From: a bacterium
GTDB lineage: Bacteria > Planctomycetota > UBA1135 > UBA2386
Direction: 5' to 3'
NCBI GenBank assembly: GCA_024743115.1
Contig: JANSXC010000042.1
Span: 1-35,589, forward strand
Length of the DNA stretch: 35,589 nucleotides
Shown here: positions 8,908-15,284 of the stretch, piece after piece
Layout of the letters: each line of letters opens with the position of its first letter
How positions within the stretch are numbered: the stretch's first letter is position 1
Program-made: the position numbers and the translations under genes
Notes under the pieces: model-generated
The model's database searches: none
What the model was told of the DNA's origin: nothing
Seen by the model: the letters and a program-made list of their open reading frames with translations, nothing else

Positions 8908-9551
8908 ACCTCGAGGTCATCGATTTACCCGGGCTCGCGCTGCGGCACTTCGTCGTTGAATTGCCGGCGCCGCTCGGCGAACTCGAGTCGCCGGATTGGC
9001 TCGTTGCGCTGCTGCGGCCGACGCCGAAGGCGGGTGCCGAGGCGAGTGACCCGGAGATCGCCGTTGCTGCGCCGGAGAATCTGCGTGGCATCGTTCGTGA
9101 CTTGTTGCGTGGTCACGGCTATCGCCCGACTGGTCGGGGCAAACCCTCGGCCGAGTATCTCGTGGCGGCGGCCACGGCGGGGCGGCTCGGCTCGATCAAT
9201 CTCGCGGTCGATCTCGGCAACGCCGTGTCACTGCACTCGGGGCTGCCGATCAGTGTCGTTGACCTCGATCGCGCGGCGGGGCCGCTGCGGATCGATCTGC
9301 CGGCGGCCGGAACGAAGTACGTCTTCAACCAGGGTGGCCAGGAGATCGACGTCGGTGGCTTGCTGAGTCTGTTCGATGCCGCGGGACCATGTGCTAACGC
9401 GGTCAAGGATGCGCAGCGCACGAAGACGGATGCGACGACCCGGCGTCTGCTGGCGATCGTCTGGGGGGCGGTGGAGCCACCCGGGCATGCCGATGCGGTC
9501 GCGGGCTGGCTGCGCCGGCTCTGTGTGCGGGCGGGAGCCGAAGTCGAATGA
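8904..9551 (+). CDS. Solo B3/4-domain protein (PheRS beta-type editing domain, COG3382-like)
   Basis: This 215-residue protein resembles the B3/B4 domain of phenylalanyl-tRNA synthetase beta, which hydrolyses mischarged tRNA, here without any synthetase core. Matching features in order are 'GKPSAEYLVAAA' (about residue 79), 'SINLAVDLGNAVSLHSGLPI' (about 94-113), 'VVDLDRAAGPLRIDL', a central 'GGQEIDVGGLLSLFDAAG', and 'DAQRTKTDATTRRLLAIVWG' near the end. The family's proposed role is tRNA or aminoacyl-tRNA binding or editing in the cytoplasm; the substrate cannot be read from sequence. ATG 8904 overlaps the previous stop by 4 bp, and its own stop overlaps the next start by 4 bp, so it is coupled between two lipoprotein genes. 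That is an odd setting for a tRNA-related protein. Confidence 0.85.
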   Translation: MNLEVIDLPGLALRHFVVELPAPLGELESPDWLVALLRPTPKAGAEASDPEIAVAAPENLRGIVRDLLRGHGYRPTGRGKPSAEYLVAAATAGRLGSINLAVDLGNAVSLHSGLPISVVDLDRAAGPLRIDLPAAGTKYVFNQGGQEIDVGGLLSLFDAAGPCANAVKDAQRTKTDATTRRLLAIVWGAVEPPGHADAVAGWLRRLCVRAGAEVE

Positions 9552-10147
9552 GAGTGGATGCGATTCCGAGCCGGGCCTGCCGGGCGTTCGTGCTGGCGAT
9601 GGCCGTCGTGCTCGTGGCGTGCAGTGCCACCGCGCCTGACGATGGGCCTGCCAGGGTCGCCGCGGCCCGACTCGGCAACGGCGCGGTCGGGACGAACGAC
9701 GTGGTTCCGGACGGGTTCGCGGCGCTGATCGGCCGCTACCGCGGCACGCTGGCGATTCACGGTCGCCGACCGCTCGAGGTCGCGATGGGGCTCGATATCG
9801 AGGCGACGGCGGATCCGTCGCGCTACCGCTGGGTCATTCGTTACGGCTCGGGGGCGGACGCCGATGTTCGTGACTACCTGCTCCTCGTGGACGATGCCGC
9901 GACCGGCAAGTGTCGGATCGATGAGCAGAACACGATCGAGTTGCACGGGCGCCTGCGCGATGGGGAGCTCGTCTCCGTCTTTGCCGTCGCCGGGCAGACG
10001 CTCGTCACGCGCTATCGGCTGTGCGACGATGGCATCGAGTTCGCGCTCGAGTCCTTTGCCGCGAGCAAGGCGGAGGAGACGGGGCGCGGGGTGAAGACCT
10101 ATCCCGTTTTCACGTCGCAACGCGCGCTGTTGCGGCGTGTCGACTGA
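9548..10147 (+). CDS. Hypothetical lipoprotein
   Basis: This 199-residue protein starts at ATG 9548, overlapping the B3/4 gene by 4 bp. It has a signal peptide with lipobox (VVLVACS). The mature domain looks all-beta: 'GRYRGTLAIHGRRPLEVAMGLDI', 'YRWVIRYGSG', 'DYLLLVDDAATGKCRIDEQNTIELHGRL' and 'SVFAVAGQTLVTRYRL' are alternating strands. That pattern suggests a lipocalin-like or small beta-barrel fold. No motif allows a function to be named. It is the last gene of the three-gene operon. Confidence 0.75.
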   Translation: MRVDAIPSRACRAFVLAMAVVLVACSATAPDDGPARVAAARLGNGAVGTNDVVPDGFAALIGRYRGTLAIHGRRPLEVAMGLDIEATADPSRYRWVIRYGSGADADVRDYLLLVDDAATGKCRIDEQNTIELHGRLRDGELVSVFAVAGQTLVTRYRLCDDGIEFALESFAASKAEETGRGVKTYPVFTSQRALLRRVD

Positions 10148-10150
10148 GGC

Positions 10151-10178
10151 GGCGAACTGTCGGACTCACCGGTTCGCC
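10151..10178. terminator. Hairpin between convergent genes, possible terminator
   Basis: GGCGAAC (10151-10157) pairs with GTTCGCC (10172-10178), and an inner CGG/CCG extends the stem around a small loop with a 3-base bulge. It lies 3 bases after the lipoprotein stop, before the convergent RdgC-associated gene. There is no T-run, so intrinsic termination is uncertain. Confidence 0.35.
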
Positions 10179-10198
10179 AGCCCGCGGCGAGGGGAGCC

Positions 10199-10732
10199 CT
10201 ACTCCGCCATCCAGTTGGCCTGCTTCTCGCCGTCGGATTCGCGATAGTCGTTCCGCAGGCGCTCGCGCAGGAACTGGCCGTAGACCGCCATCACCATCTC
10301 GTAGATCGCGAGCCAGTTGGCGGCGCGGTCGGCGGTGCGGTCCTGCGGTGATTCGACGTCCTCGGCATCCTCGGGCAGTCGCACTCCCGACAGGGTCATC
10401 GTCGACGCGTCGAGCGTCGCGACCCATTGGCGGGAACCGTCCGCGAGGATCAGCTTGGCCTTCTTGAGCCGGCGCCCCTGACGCAGGGCCGAGCGCGCCT
10501 GCGGCGTCCTCGTTGGCAAGCCGCGCCGCAAGGTCTGCTCGGTCTCGTCCTCACTCGGCGCCCCGAACGCGAGGAAGTCGTCCAGTGCGATGCCGATGCG
10601 GCGACCGGCGGAGAGGTCATACTCGCCGCCGTCGGTCTCCCAGCGATACCACAGCCAGGTCAGGAACTCCTCGCCGAGGAACCCGTGGGTCGCGGCGTCG
10701 GCAGCGTTCGAAGGATTGGTCGACTCCGTCAC
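10199..10732 (-). CDS. RdgC-associated protein (looks like a detached RdgC-family C-terminal part)
   Basis: This protein has 177 residues and no signal peptide. It begins near 'FLGEEFLTWLWYRWETDGGEYDL', a segment I associate with the C-terminal part of longer RdgC-like proteins. It continues with strands ending in 'LTLSGVRLPE'-type sequence and a charged helical C-terminus. GTG 10732 overlaps the stop of the RdgC-like gene (GTGA), so the two are translationally coupled and probably interact. The family link is from memory; a profile search would settle it. A role in DNA binding or recombination is inferred only from the partner. Confidence 0.7.
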   Translation of the reverse strand: MTESTNPSNAADAATHGFLGEEFLTWLWYRWETDGGEYDLSAGRRIGIALDDFLAFGAPSEDETEQTLRRGLPTRTPQARSALRQGRRLKKAKLILADGSRQWVATLDASTMTLSGVRLPEDAEDVESPQDRTADRAANWLAIYEMVMAVYGQFLRERLRNDYRESDGEKQANWMAE

Positions 10733-11559
10733 TGTCCCGGCTCCTCTGGTCCCGGCTCCTGTTGCTGCGGCTCCTCTTGTCGCGGCTCCTCTCGCTGCGG
10801 CTCCTCTAGCTGCGGCTCCTCTAGCTGCGGCTCTTCGTCGAGTTCGAAGGGCACGACTTCCGGTTCGACTCCGGCCTCGGCGGCGGCCGGCATCTCGGTC
10901 ACGGGTGCCGCAGGCGCAACGCTGGGCAATTCGCGGCGAGCGGGCTGATCACCACCCGTGACGTCGGGCCAGCGGATGGGTTGCAGTCGATCGAGGCCGG
11001 CGACCAGATCGCGGTCGAGGCCGAGTCGCGTCGCGCACTGATACGGATTGGCGCGGTCGAGTGGCAGTGCGAACGTCTCGAAGAACAGCTTGCCGAACGC
11101 CTCGATCACGGCGTTGCTCGTGCCGAAGAGCAGGATCGTCTTGCGCTCGTGGAACATCAGCGCGTCGACGAGGTTGATCGTCGGGAGCACGCGCGGCAGG
11201 AGCTTCTCGCCGATGTCCTGCTTGAGCTCACGACGCTCGCGCGGCGGCAGCTTCTTGCCGCGCGCGCGCTCCTCGCTCTCGAGGTGCACCGCGAGCCACT
11301 TCTTCGGCAGGACCTTCTTGTCGATCCGCATGCGCAGCCAGGTCGCCGCACCGGCATCGAGATCCTCAGGCGTGAACTCGTCACCCGTCGGCAGCGCGGG
11401 CGTCACCCAGCCGACCGACGTCTCCTCGGACGCCGCGTTCTCGATCGTGCGGAATCGGCGTTCGGCGAGCGCTTCGCAGAACGCCTCTTCGCGCGGATCC
11501 GGGATCTTGCCCTGCCAGAACAACGCGACGAAACCGCCGCTCCGTTTGAGTACTGCCAC
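10729..11559 (-). CDS. RdgC-like recombination-associated protein with EEPQ-repeat tail
   Basis: This protein has 276 residues. RdgC forms a ring dimer on double-stranded DNA and restrains RecA; it acts on the nucleoid. Shared features are 'VGWVTPALPTGDEF' (about residue 49), 'WLRMRIDKKVLP', an 'ERARGKKLPPRERRELKQDI' helix preceding 'LLPRVLPTINLVDALM', and 'ILLFGTSNAVIEAFGKLFFETF'. In canonical RdgC the same order appears as KKLLP, the K-ELKE--DELLPRAF helix and the DAAS-AKADEV segment. The C-terminus is a Pro/Glu/Gln tail of five-residue repeats ending at the coupled downstream gene. The start is GTG 11559 with AAGGGGG immediately upstream, and it follows the PPIase gene by 17 bp. RdgC is best known from beta- and gammaproteobacteria, so this is a divergent member. 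Confidence 0.8.
   Translation of the reverse strand: MAVLKRSGGFVALFWQGKIPDPREEAFCEALAERRFRTIENAASEETSVGWVTPALPTGDEFTPEDLDAGAATWLRMRIDKKVLPKKWLAVHLESEERARGKKLPPRERRELKQDIGEKLLPRVLPTINLVDALMFHERKTILLFGTSNAVIEAFGKLFFETFALPLDRANPYQCATRLGLDRDLVAGLDRLQPIRWPDVTGGDQPARRELPSVAPAAPVTEMPAAAEAGVEPEVVPFELDEEPQLEEPQLEEPQREEPRQEEPQQQEPGPEEPGQ
10739..10834 (-). repeat. 15-bp tandem repeat encoding the EEPQx tail
   Basis: Six tandem 15-bp units (10739-10828, consensus GGCTCCTCTNGCTGC on the plus strand) plus a partial seventh. They encode the five-residue repeat EEPQL/EEPQR at the C-terminus of the RdgC-like protein. Units 5 and 6 are identical, so copy number is likely to vary by slippage without changing frame. 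Confidence 0.85.
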
Positions 11560-11576
11560 CCCCCTTGACCGTCCGT

Positions 11577-12905
11577 CTAGAGCTTCTTGCCGGGGAGGTC
11601 GGCCGACTTGACGTCGCCTTCGTTGATCGGGGCCTTGCCCTTCGCGGGGATGACCTTGCCGGGCTCGACCTTGATCGGGGCCGCCTTGCCTGGCGCGACC
11701 TTGCCCGGCGCCACCTTGCCGGGGACGCTCTCCATGTCGATCATGCCTTCCTTGGGCAGCTTGCCGATCGCCTTCTGGATTTCGATGGCCTGATTCTGCA
11801 GCGTTTCGAGCTCGGCCTTGCTGTTCGGGTCGTTGCGCTTGGCGATCTCGGCCATCCGCTTCTTGATGATCTGGAGCTGGTTCGTCAGCGTCGTGCGCGG
11901 GTCGGCGGGCTTGACCGGTGCGACCGGGTTGGGGCGGTACATCGCCGGCAGCATCTCCAGCACCTTGTCGTCACGCGCGACGACCTCGACCTGGCCGCGC
12001 GAGGCGTTGCCCTGCGCCATGTTGAGGCGGTTCTGGTCGTCGACGTAGCGGACCTGCACTCCCTTGGCGATGATCCGGTCGAGTTCGGGCTTGGCGCCCT
12101 TCTCGATCTTCGTGGCCTGGAGCACGCAGAAGCCGAACACGTTGCGGAACGGCGCCGACGTTTCGCCCTCCTTGAGTTCGAAGGCCGCCTTCTCGAGCGA
12201 GGTGCCGAGGAAGGAGTTGCGCGTCACGGTGATCGTGCCGTCGGGCTGGGCGCCGAGCACCGCCGAGTTGCTCTCGACGAGCTCGAAGACATCCGCGCCG
12301 TTCTTCATCTGGTCGGCGACACTCGTCGCGCGCTGCTTGGCGTTGCTGTCCGGGAACGCGGCCGCCACAGCGTAGGTGCGGATCAATTCGAACAGGATGC
12401 GCTGGGAGCGCATCGCATCCGTACCCGTGTTGGCGAGGCTCCGCATGTAGTTCATGAGGCCCTCGAACTCGGCCTGCTTCACGGCGATGCCGTCGACGAG
12501 CATCATTGTGTCGGCACCATGGGACTGCAGTTCGCCCGGGGTGAACGTGCGGGCCTTCTGGACCGGCGCCGCCTTCGGGCGCGGCGGAGTCTTGGTACCG
12601 GCGTCGATCGATTTGATCGACTGCGGCTGCCGCGCCAGCTTGTTGGCGAGCATCTTGTTGGCGTTCTTCGCGCGCTCGCGGGCGTACTCGATCTCGCGCT
12701 GCAGTTGCGCCTTCTTCTCGCGTAGTTGCGTGATCACGTCGCCCGAACTCGGATCCTGCTTCTCTGGATCCTGGCCCTGGGAGGCTTGCGACTCCTCGGC
12801 AACGGCGGGCGGCTTCGCGGCCGGCGTCTCCGATTGGGCGAGGGCGGTGGATGCGAACAACAATGCGGCCGACAACAAAGCGGCCGGAGGTAGGCGGAGG
12901 TCCAT
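11577..12905 (-). CDS. Secreted parvulin-type peptidyl-prolyl isomerase (PpiC/SurA-like)
   Basis: This 442-residue protein has a signal peptide ending STALA-Q (residue 23), so it is probably periplasmic. An acidic Gln-rich linker and a coiled-coil (about 56-91) precede a SurA-like helical region, then a PpiC/rotamase-like domain at about 215-300 containing 'NSFLGTSLEKAAFELKEGETSAPFRNVFGFCVLQ'-type sequence, in which the family's 'F..a.f.L..Ge.S.pv...fG' order is visible. The usual GG-x-LG motif is degraded, so isomerase activity is not certain. The C-terminal tail is a Lys/Pro/Gly-rich repeat (KVAPG units). ATG 12905 was chosen because the signal peptide begins there; the frame upstream overlaps the neighbouring gene. 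It probably helps fold envelope proteins and may be co-transcribed with the RdgC-like pair. Confidence 0.82.
   Translation of the reverse strand: MDLRLPPAALLSAALLFASTALAQSETPAAKPPAVAEESQASQGQDPEKQDPSSGDVITQLREKKAQLQREIEYARERAKNANKMLANKLARQPQSIKSIDAGTKTPPRPKAAPVQKARTFTPGELQSHGADTMMLVDGIAVKQAEFEGLMNYMRSLANTGTDAMRSQRILFELIRTYAVAAAFPDSNAKQRATSVADQMKNGADVFELVESNSAVLGAQPDGTITVTRNSFLGTSLEKAAFELKEGETSAPFRNVFGFCVLQATKIEKGAKPELDRIIAKGVQVRYVDDQNRLNMAQGNASRGQVEVVARDDKVLEMLPAMYRPNPVAPVKPADPRTTLTNQLQIIKKRMAEIAKRNDPNSKAELETLQNQAIEIQKAIGKLPKEGMIDMESVPGKVAPGKVAPGKAAPIKVEPGKVIPAKGKAPINEGDVKSADLPGKKL
11645..11722 (-). repeat. 15-bp repeat encoding KVAPG units
   Basis: Degenerate 15-bp repeats encode KVAPG, KVAPG, KAAPI, KVEPG, KVIPA at the C-terminus of the PPIase. 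This gives a flexible basic tail that could contact the peptidoglycan, membrane or clients. Confidence 0.65.
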
Positions 12906-13075
12906 GATCGACAGGGTATGGGCTGGAAAAGTCGGGCGAGTATGAAACCGGTCCTGGGCAGAACGCGCAAGGCTGCGACGATCTCCCGGTTCTGGATCTC
13001 CTCTTTTTCGGCCACGGCACCGCTTCTGCTGTGCGTGAACCCGTGATCGCAACAGTTCGCCGAATCGTGGCTCGA

Positions 13076-14023
13076 TCAGCCCGTGCGGGCGCGAAAATGG
13101 CTCGCGGCAGCCGACAGGATGGGGGCGATTGCGAGCGCGGCCGTGTAGTGACCGAACGGCACGAACAGGCGGCTCGGGCGGCCCAGCGCCTCCCAGAGCA
13201 GGTCCTGGTTGCGCGGCGGCACGACGTCGTCGAGCGTCGCGGACACGAACAAGACCTTGGCCGTCGGGACGGCGCTGGCGAGCGCCATTGGCTCGTACTG
13301 CAACACTTCGCGCAGTTCCCACCGCACATGATCCAGCCCGACGCCATCGACCTGCTGGCGCCATTCCACCCAGCGCTGGACGCGGGGTTCGCGGCTGGCC
13401 GGAATCAGCGACTCGAGGTGCCCGCCGGACAGGCAGATTGCGGTGCCGGCCACCGCCGGTTCCTGGGCTGCGACGGCGGTTGCGACCATGCCACCGAGCG
13501 AGATGCCGAGCACGAACTGGGGCTGATCGCGGTCGCGGCGCAGCCAGGTCAGCATGAGACGTTGATGCAGGACGGTGCGGCGGAACAGTTCCTGGAGTTC
13601 GGCGCCGCGTTGGCCCGGCTTCATCGCGGAGCCGGCGCGGTTGCAGAGCGCGACGTCGAAGCCGCGCGAGTACATCGAGTCGCCGACGAAGTCCATGAGC
13701 GCCGCGCCGCCGGCGAGCATCGGCACGAGCAGGACGAGCGGGCGGGCCTTCTGGTCCCGGTCGTAGCAGCGCTCGCGCTCGGACCAGAGTTCGAACGTGA
13801 CCACCTCGCCGTCGCCTTGCAGCGCGCCGCGCCAACGGGCCGGCGCGTGGCGTTCGAGTCGCACGAGCTTCGGGCACTCGAGCGGCGCGGCTGCGACGCT
13901 TGGGCTCGCGGGCAGCGCGGGCCGCGGATGACGCGGTGCCTCGCTGAGTGTGCACGCGGCCAGTCCGAGCAGCGCCGTGGTCGCCACGACGCGGAGCGCG
14001 CGATCAGAAGACGTGGACCGCAT
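13076..14023 (-). CDS. Alpha/beta-hydrolase lipoprotein
   Basis: This 315-residue protein starts at ATG 14023. The signal ends in the lipobox LAAC (Cys24), so it is an envelope lipoprotein. The alpha/beta-hydrolase fold is shown by the nucleophile elbow GISLGG (Ser175), the acid in 'ATLDDVVPP' (Asp265 or Asp266) and the catalytic His in 'FGHYTA' (His292). 'PLVLLVPMLAGG' near residue 96 is the strand and oxyanion loop before the elbow. Substrate cannot be told; esterase or lipase activity on envelope or external material is likely. It overlaps the upstream lipoprotein gene by 20 bp, so the two are coupled. The triad is complete, so the enzyme is probably active. Confidence 0.85.
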   Translation of the reverse strand: MRSTSSDRALRVVATTALLGLAACTLSEAPRHPRPALPASPSVAAAPLECPKLVRLERHAPARWRGALQGDGEVVTFELWSERERCYDRDQKARPLVLLVPMLAGGAALMDFVGDSMYSRGFDVALCNRAGSAMKPGQRGAELQELFRRTVLHQRLMLTWLRRDRDQPQFVLGISLGGMVATAVAAQEPAVAGTAICLSGGHLESLIPASREPRVQRWVEWRQQVDGVGLDHVRWELREVLQYEPMALASAVPTAKVLFVSATLDDVVPPRNQDLLWEALGRPSRLFVPFGHYTAALAIAPILSAAASHFRARTG

Positions 14024-15065
14024 ACATCAGCAGGCCTGGCGAGCCGTCCATCGGGGCCTCGAACAGTGAGTAGATCGACGAGGTCGAGAGGAAGTCCATG
14101 TCGTTGCCGACGGCGAAGCGCAGGCTCGCGGTCTGCGACAGACGATACGCGAGATCGGCGCGCAGGTGGCTCTGCGACGTGAAGTAGTCGTAGTGGGTGC
14201 GCACGGTCAGCTCGAGATCCGGCGACAGGGGCACGTCGAGCGCCAGCTTGCCGCGCTCCTGGCTCGAACCGAGTCGGACGCCCGAGTTGATGTAGACGAT
14301 CTCGACCGGGTCACCGAGGTTGCTCGCGTGCAGGCGCATCGACAAGCGCCCGAGACTGCGATGTCGCGTGTGGGTCTGCCGATAGGGTCGGGACATCGGC
14401 ACGAACGACGACCGGAAGTCATCGAGCCGCAGCTCGAGATCGGTGACGAGCGGAAAGCGTCGCAGCAGCCGTCGGAACGGCCGGGACAGCACCCGCGGGC
14501 CGTTGTCGTGCACCCACTCGGCGCGGGCTTCGGCGATCGTCTGCTCGCTCCAGAGCGGTTGGCTGAGTTCGAGTTCGTCGGGTTGCCAGCGTTCGAGGAA
14601 CGGCAGACGCACCTCGCGCAGCGTGCGCCGGCGATCCTCGCGCACCATGTCGTCCATGAATCGCAGGGTCTCCCGCGCGAACGGGTTGTCGATGGCTTCG
14701 AGGTCGGTCGTGCTCAGGGCCCACGTGTGGCGTGCCTCCGGCACGAGGCAACGCTCGACGAGGTTCGGTGTCGCTGTGACCCGGGTCTCGCGGGCGCGGC
14801 TCGCGGGGCGGTCGATGACGGTGTGGATCGCGGCCCGGGTTTCGCGTTCCGGCGGCAGGAACTCGACGCCGATGCGCAGTGTCGTCGGTGGCCCGGTGGT
14901 GATCGCGAGCCGTGCCGTCGGCGGACTCGTGGGATTGCCGCCGCCGTCACGTTGGGCGGTCTGGCCGGGGTTCGGCCCCGGCTCGATCTGTGTCCTGTGA
15001 CCCCACGCCGGCTGCGTCGCGCAGCCGGCGAGCAGACAGGCTGCAATGCCGAGCTGGAACTTCAA
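14004..15065 (-). CDS. Hypothetical outer-envelope lipoprotein
   Basis: This 353-residue protein starts at TTG 15065 (LKFQLGIAACLLAGCATQ), where the lipoprotein signal begins; a longer frame to 15152 has no sense as a signal. The lipobox is LLAGC. A Pro/Thr-rich linker leads to a middle region with charged helices (about 130-215). The C-terminal third is strand-rich with alternating aromatic residues ('TVRTHYDYFTSQSHLRADLAYRL', then 'TASLRFAVGND') and ends in aromatic Phe (MYAVHVF), like an outer-membrane beta-barrel end. No family is recognised. It overlaps the hydrolase gene by 20 bp, which suggests joint action at the cell surface. Confidence 0.72.
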   Translation of the reverse strand: MKFQLGIAACLLAGCATQPAWGHRTQIEPGPNPGQTAQRDGGGNPTSPPTARLAITTGPPTTLRIGVEFLPPERETRAAIHTVIDRPASRARETRVTATPNLVERCLVPEARHTWALSTTDLEAIDNPFARETLRFMDDMVREDRRRTLREVRLPFLERWQPDELELSQPLWSEQTIAEARAEWVHDNGPRVLSRPFRRLLRRFPLVTDLELRLDDFRSSFVPMSRPYRQTHTRHRSLGRLSMRLHASNLGDPVEIVYINSGVRLGSSQERGKLALDVPLSPDLELTVRTHYDYFTSQSHLRADLAYRLSQTASLRFAVGNDMDFLSTSSIYSLFEAPMDGSPGLLMYAVHVF

Positions 15066-15186
15066 CGGGCCAGGCCCTCGGGTCGAGAAACAGAAAAAGA
15101 ACGCCAATCGCGTGCATCTTCTGAATCGGCAAACGCCGGCTCGCCACTGCACACGGCTTGATGTGGCGCAAACGAATTCTAGTTCG

Positions 15187-15200
15187 CCCGAGCGCTCGGG
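15187..15200. promoter_or_regulatory. 14-bp perfect palindrome in a divergent promoter region
   Basis: CCCGAGCGCTCGGG is perfectly self-complementary and lies in the 219-bp gap between the divergent lipoprotein gene (15065) and the GT-C gene (15285). It could be an operator for a dimeric regulator, or a small hairpin with a GCGC loop. The gap otherwise shows AT-richer pockets near 15100 and 15175 suited to promoters, but no convincing -35/-10 pair. Confidence 0.4.
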
Positions 15201-15284
15201 TTTCGCGGTCGATACGCAACGGTCGGTGCCATCGGCGCAAAAGAATTTCGATTTGTTCCGGACGCTGCGCGAGCGGCATCATCG

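Noticed and set aside
10739..10834. Tandem repeat as a CRISPR or VNTR outside genes
   Set aside because: The units are contiguous 15-bp codon-phase repeats inside a gene, without spacers.
12734..13015. 93-codon minus-strand frame upstream of the PPIase
   Set aside because: It mostly overlaps the PPIase N-terminus in another frame and has no recognisable features.
12906..13955. N-terminal extension of the PPIase frame
   Set aside because: It overlaps the hydrolase gene in another frame, and the signal peptide starts at 12905.
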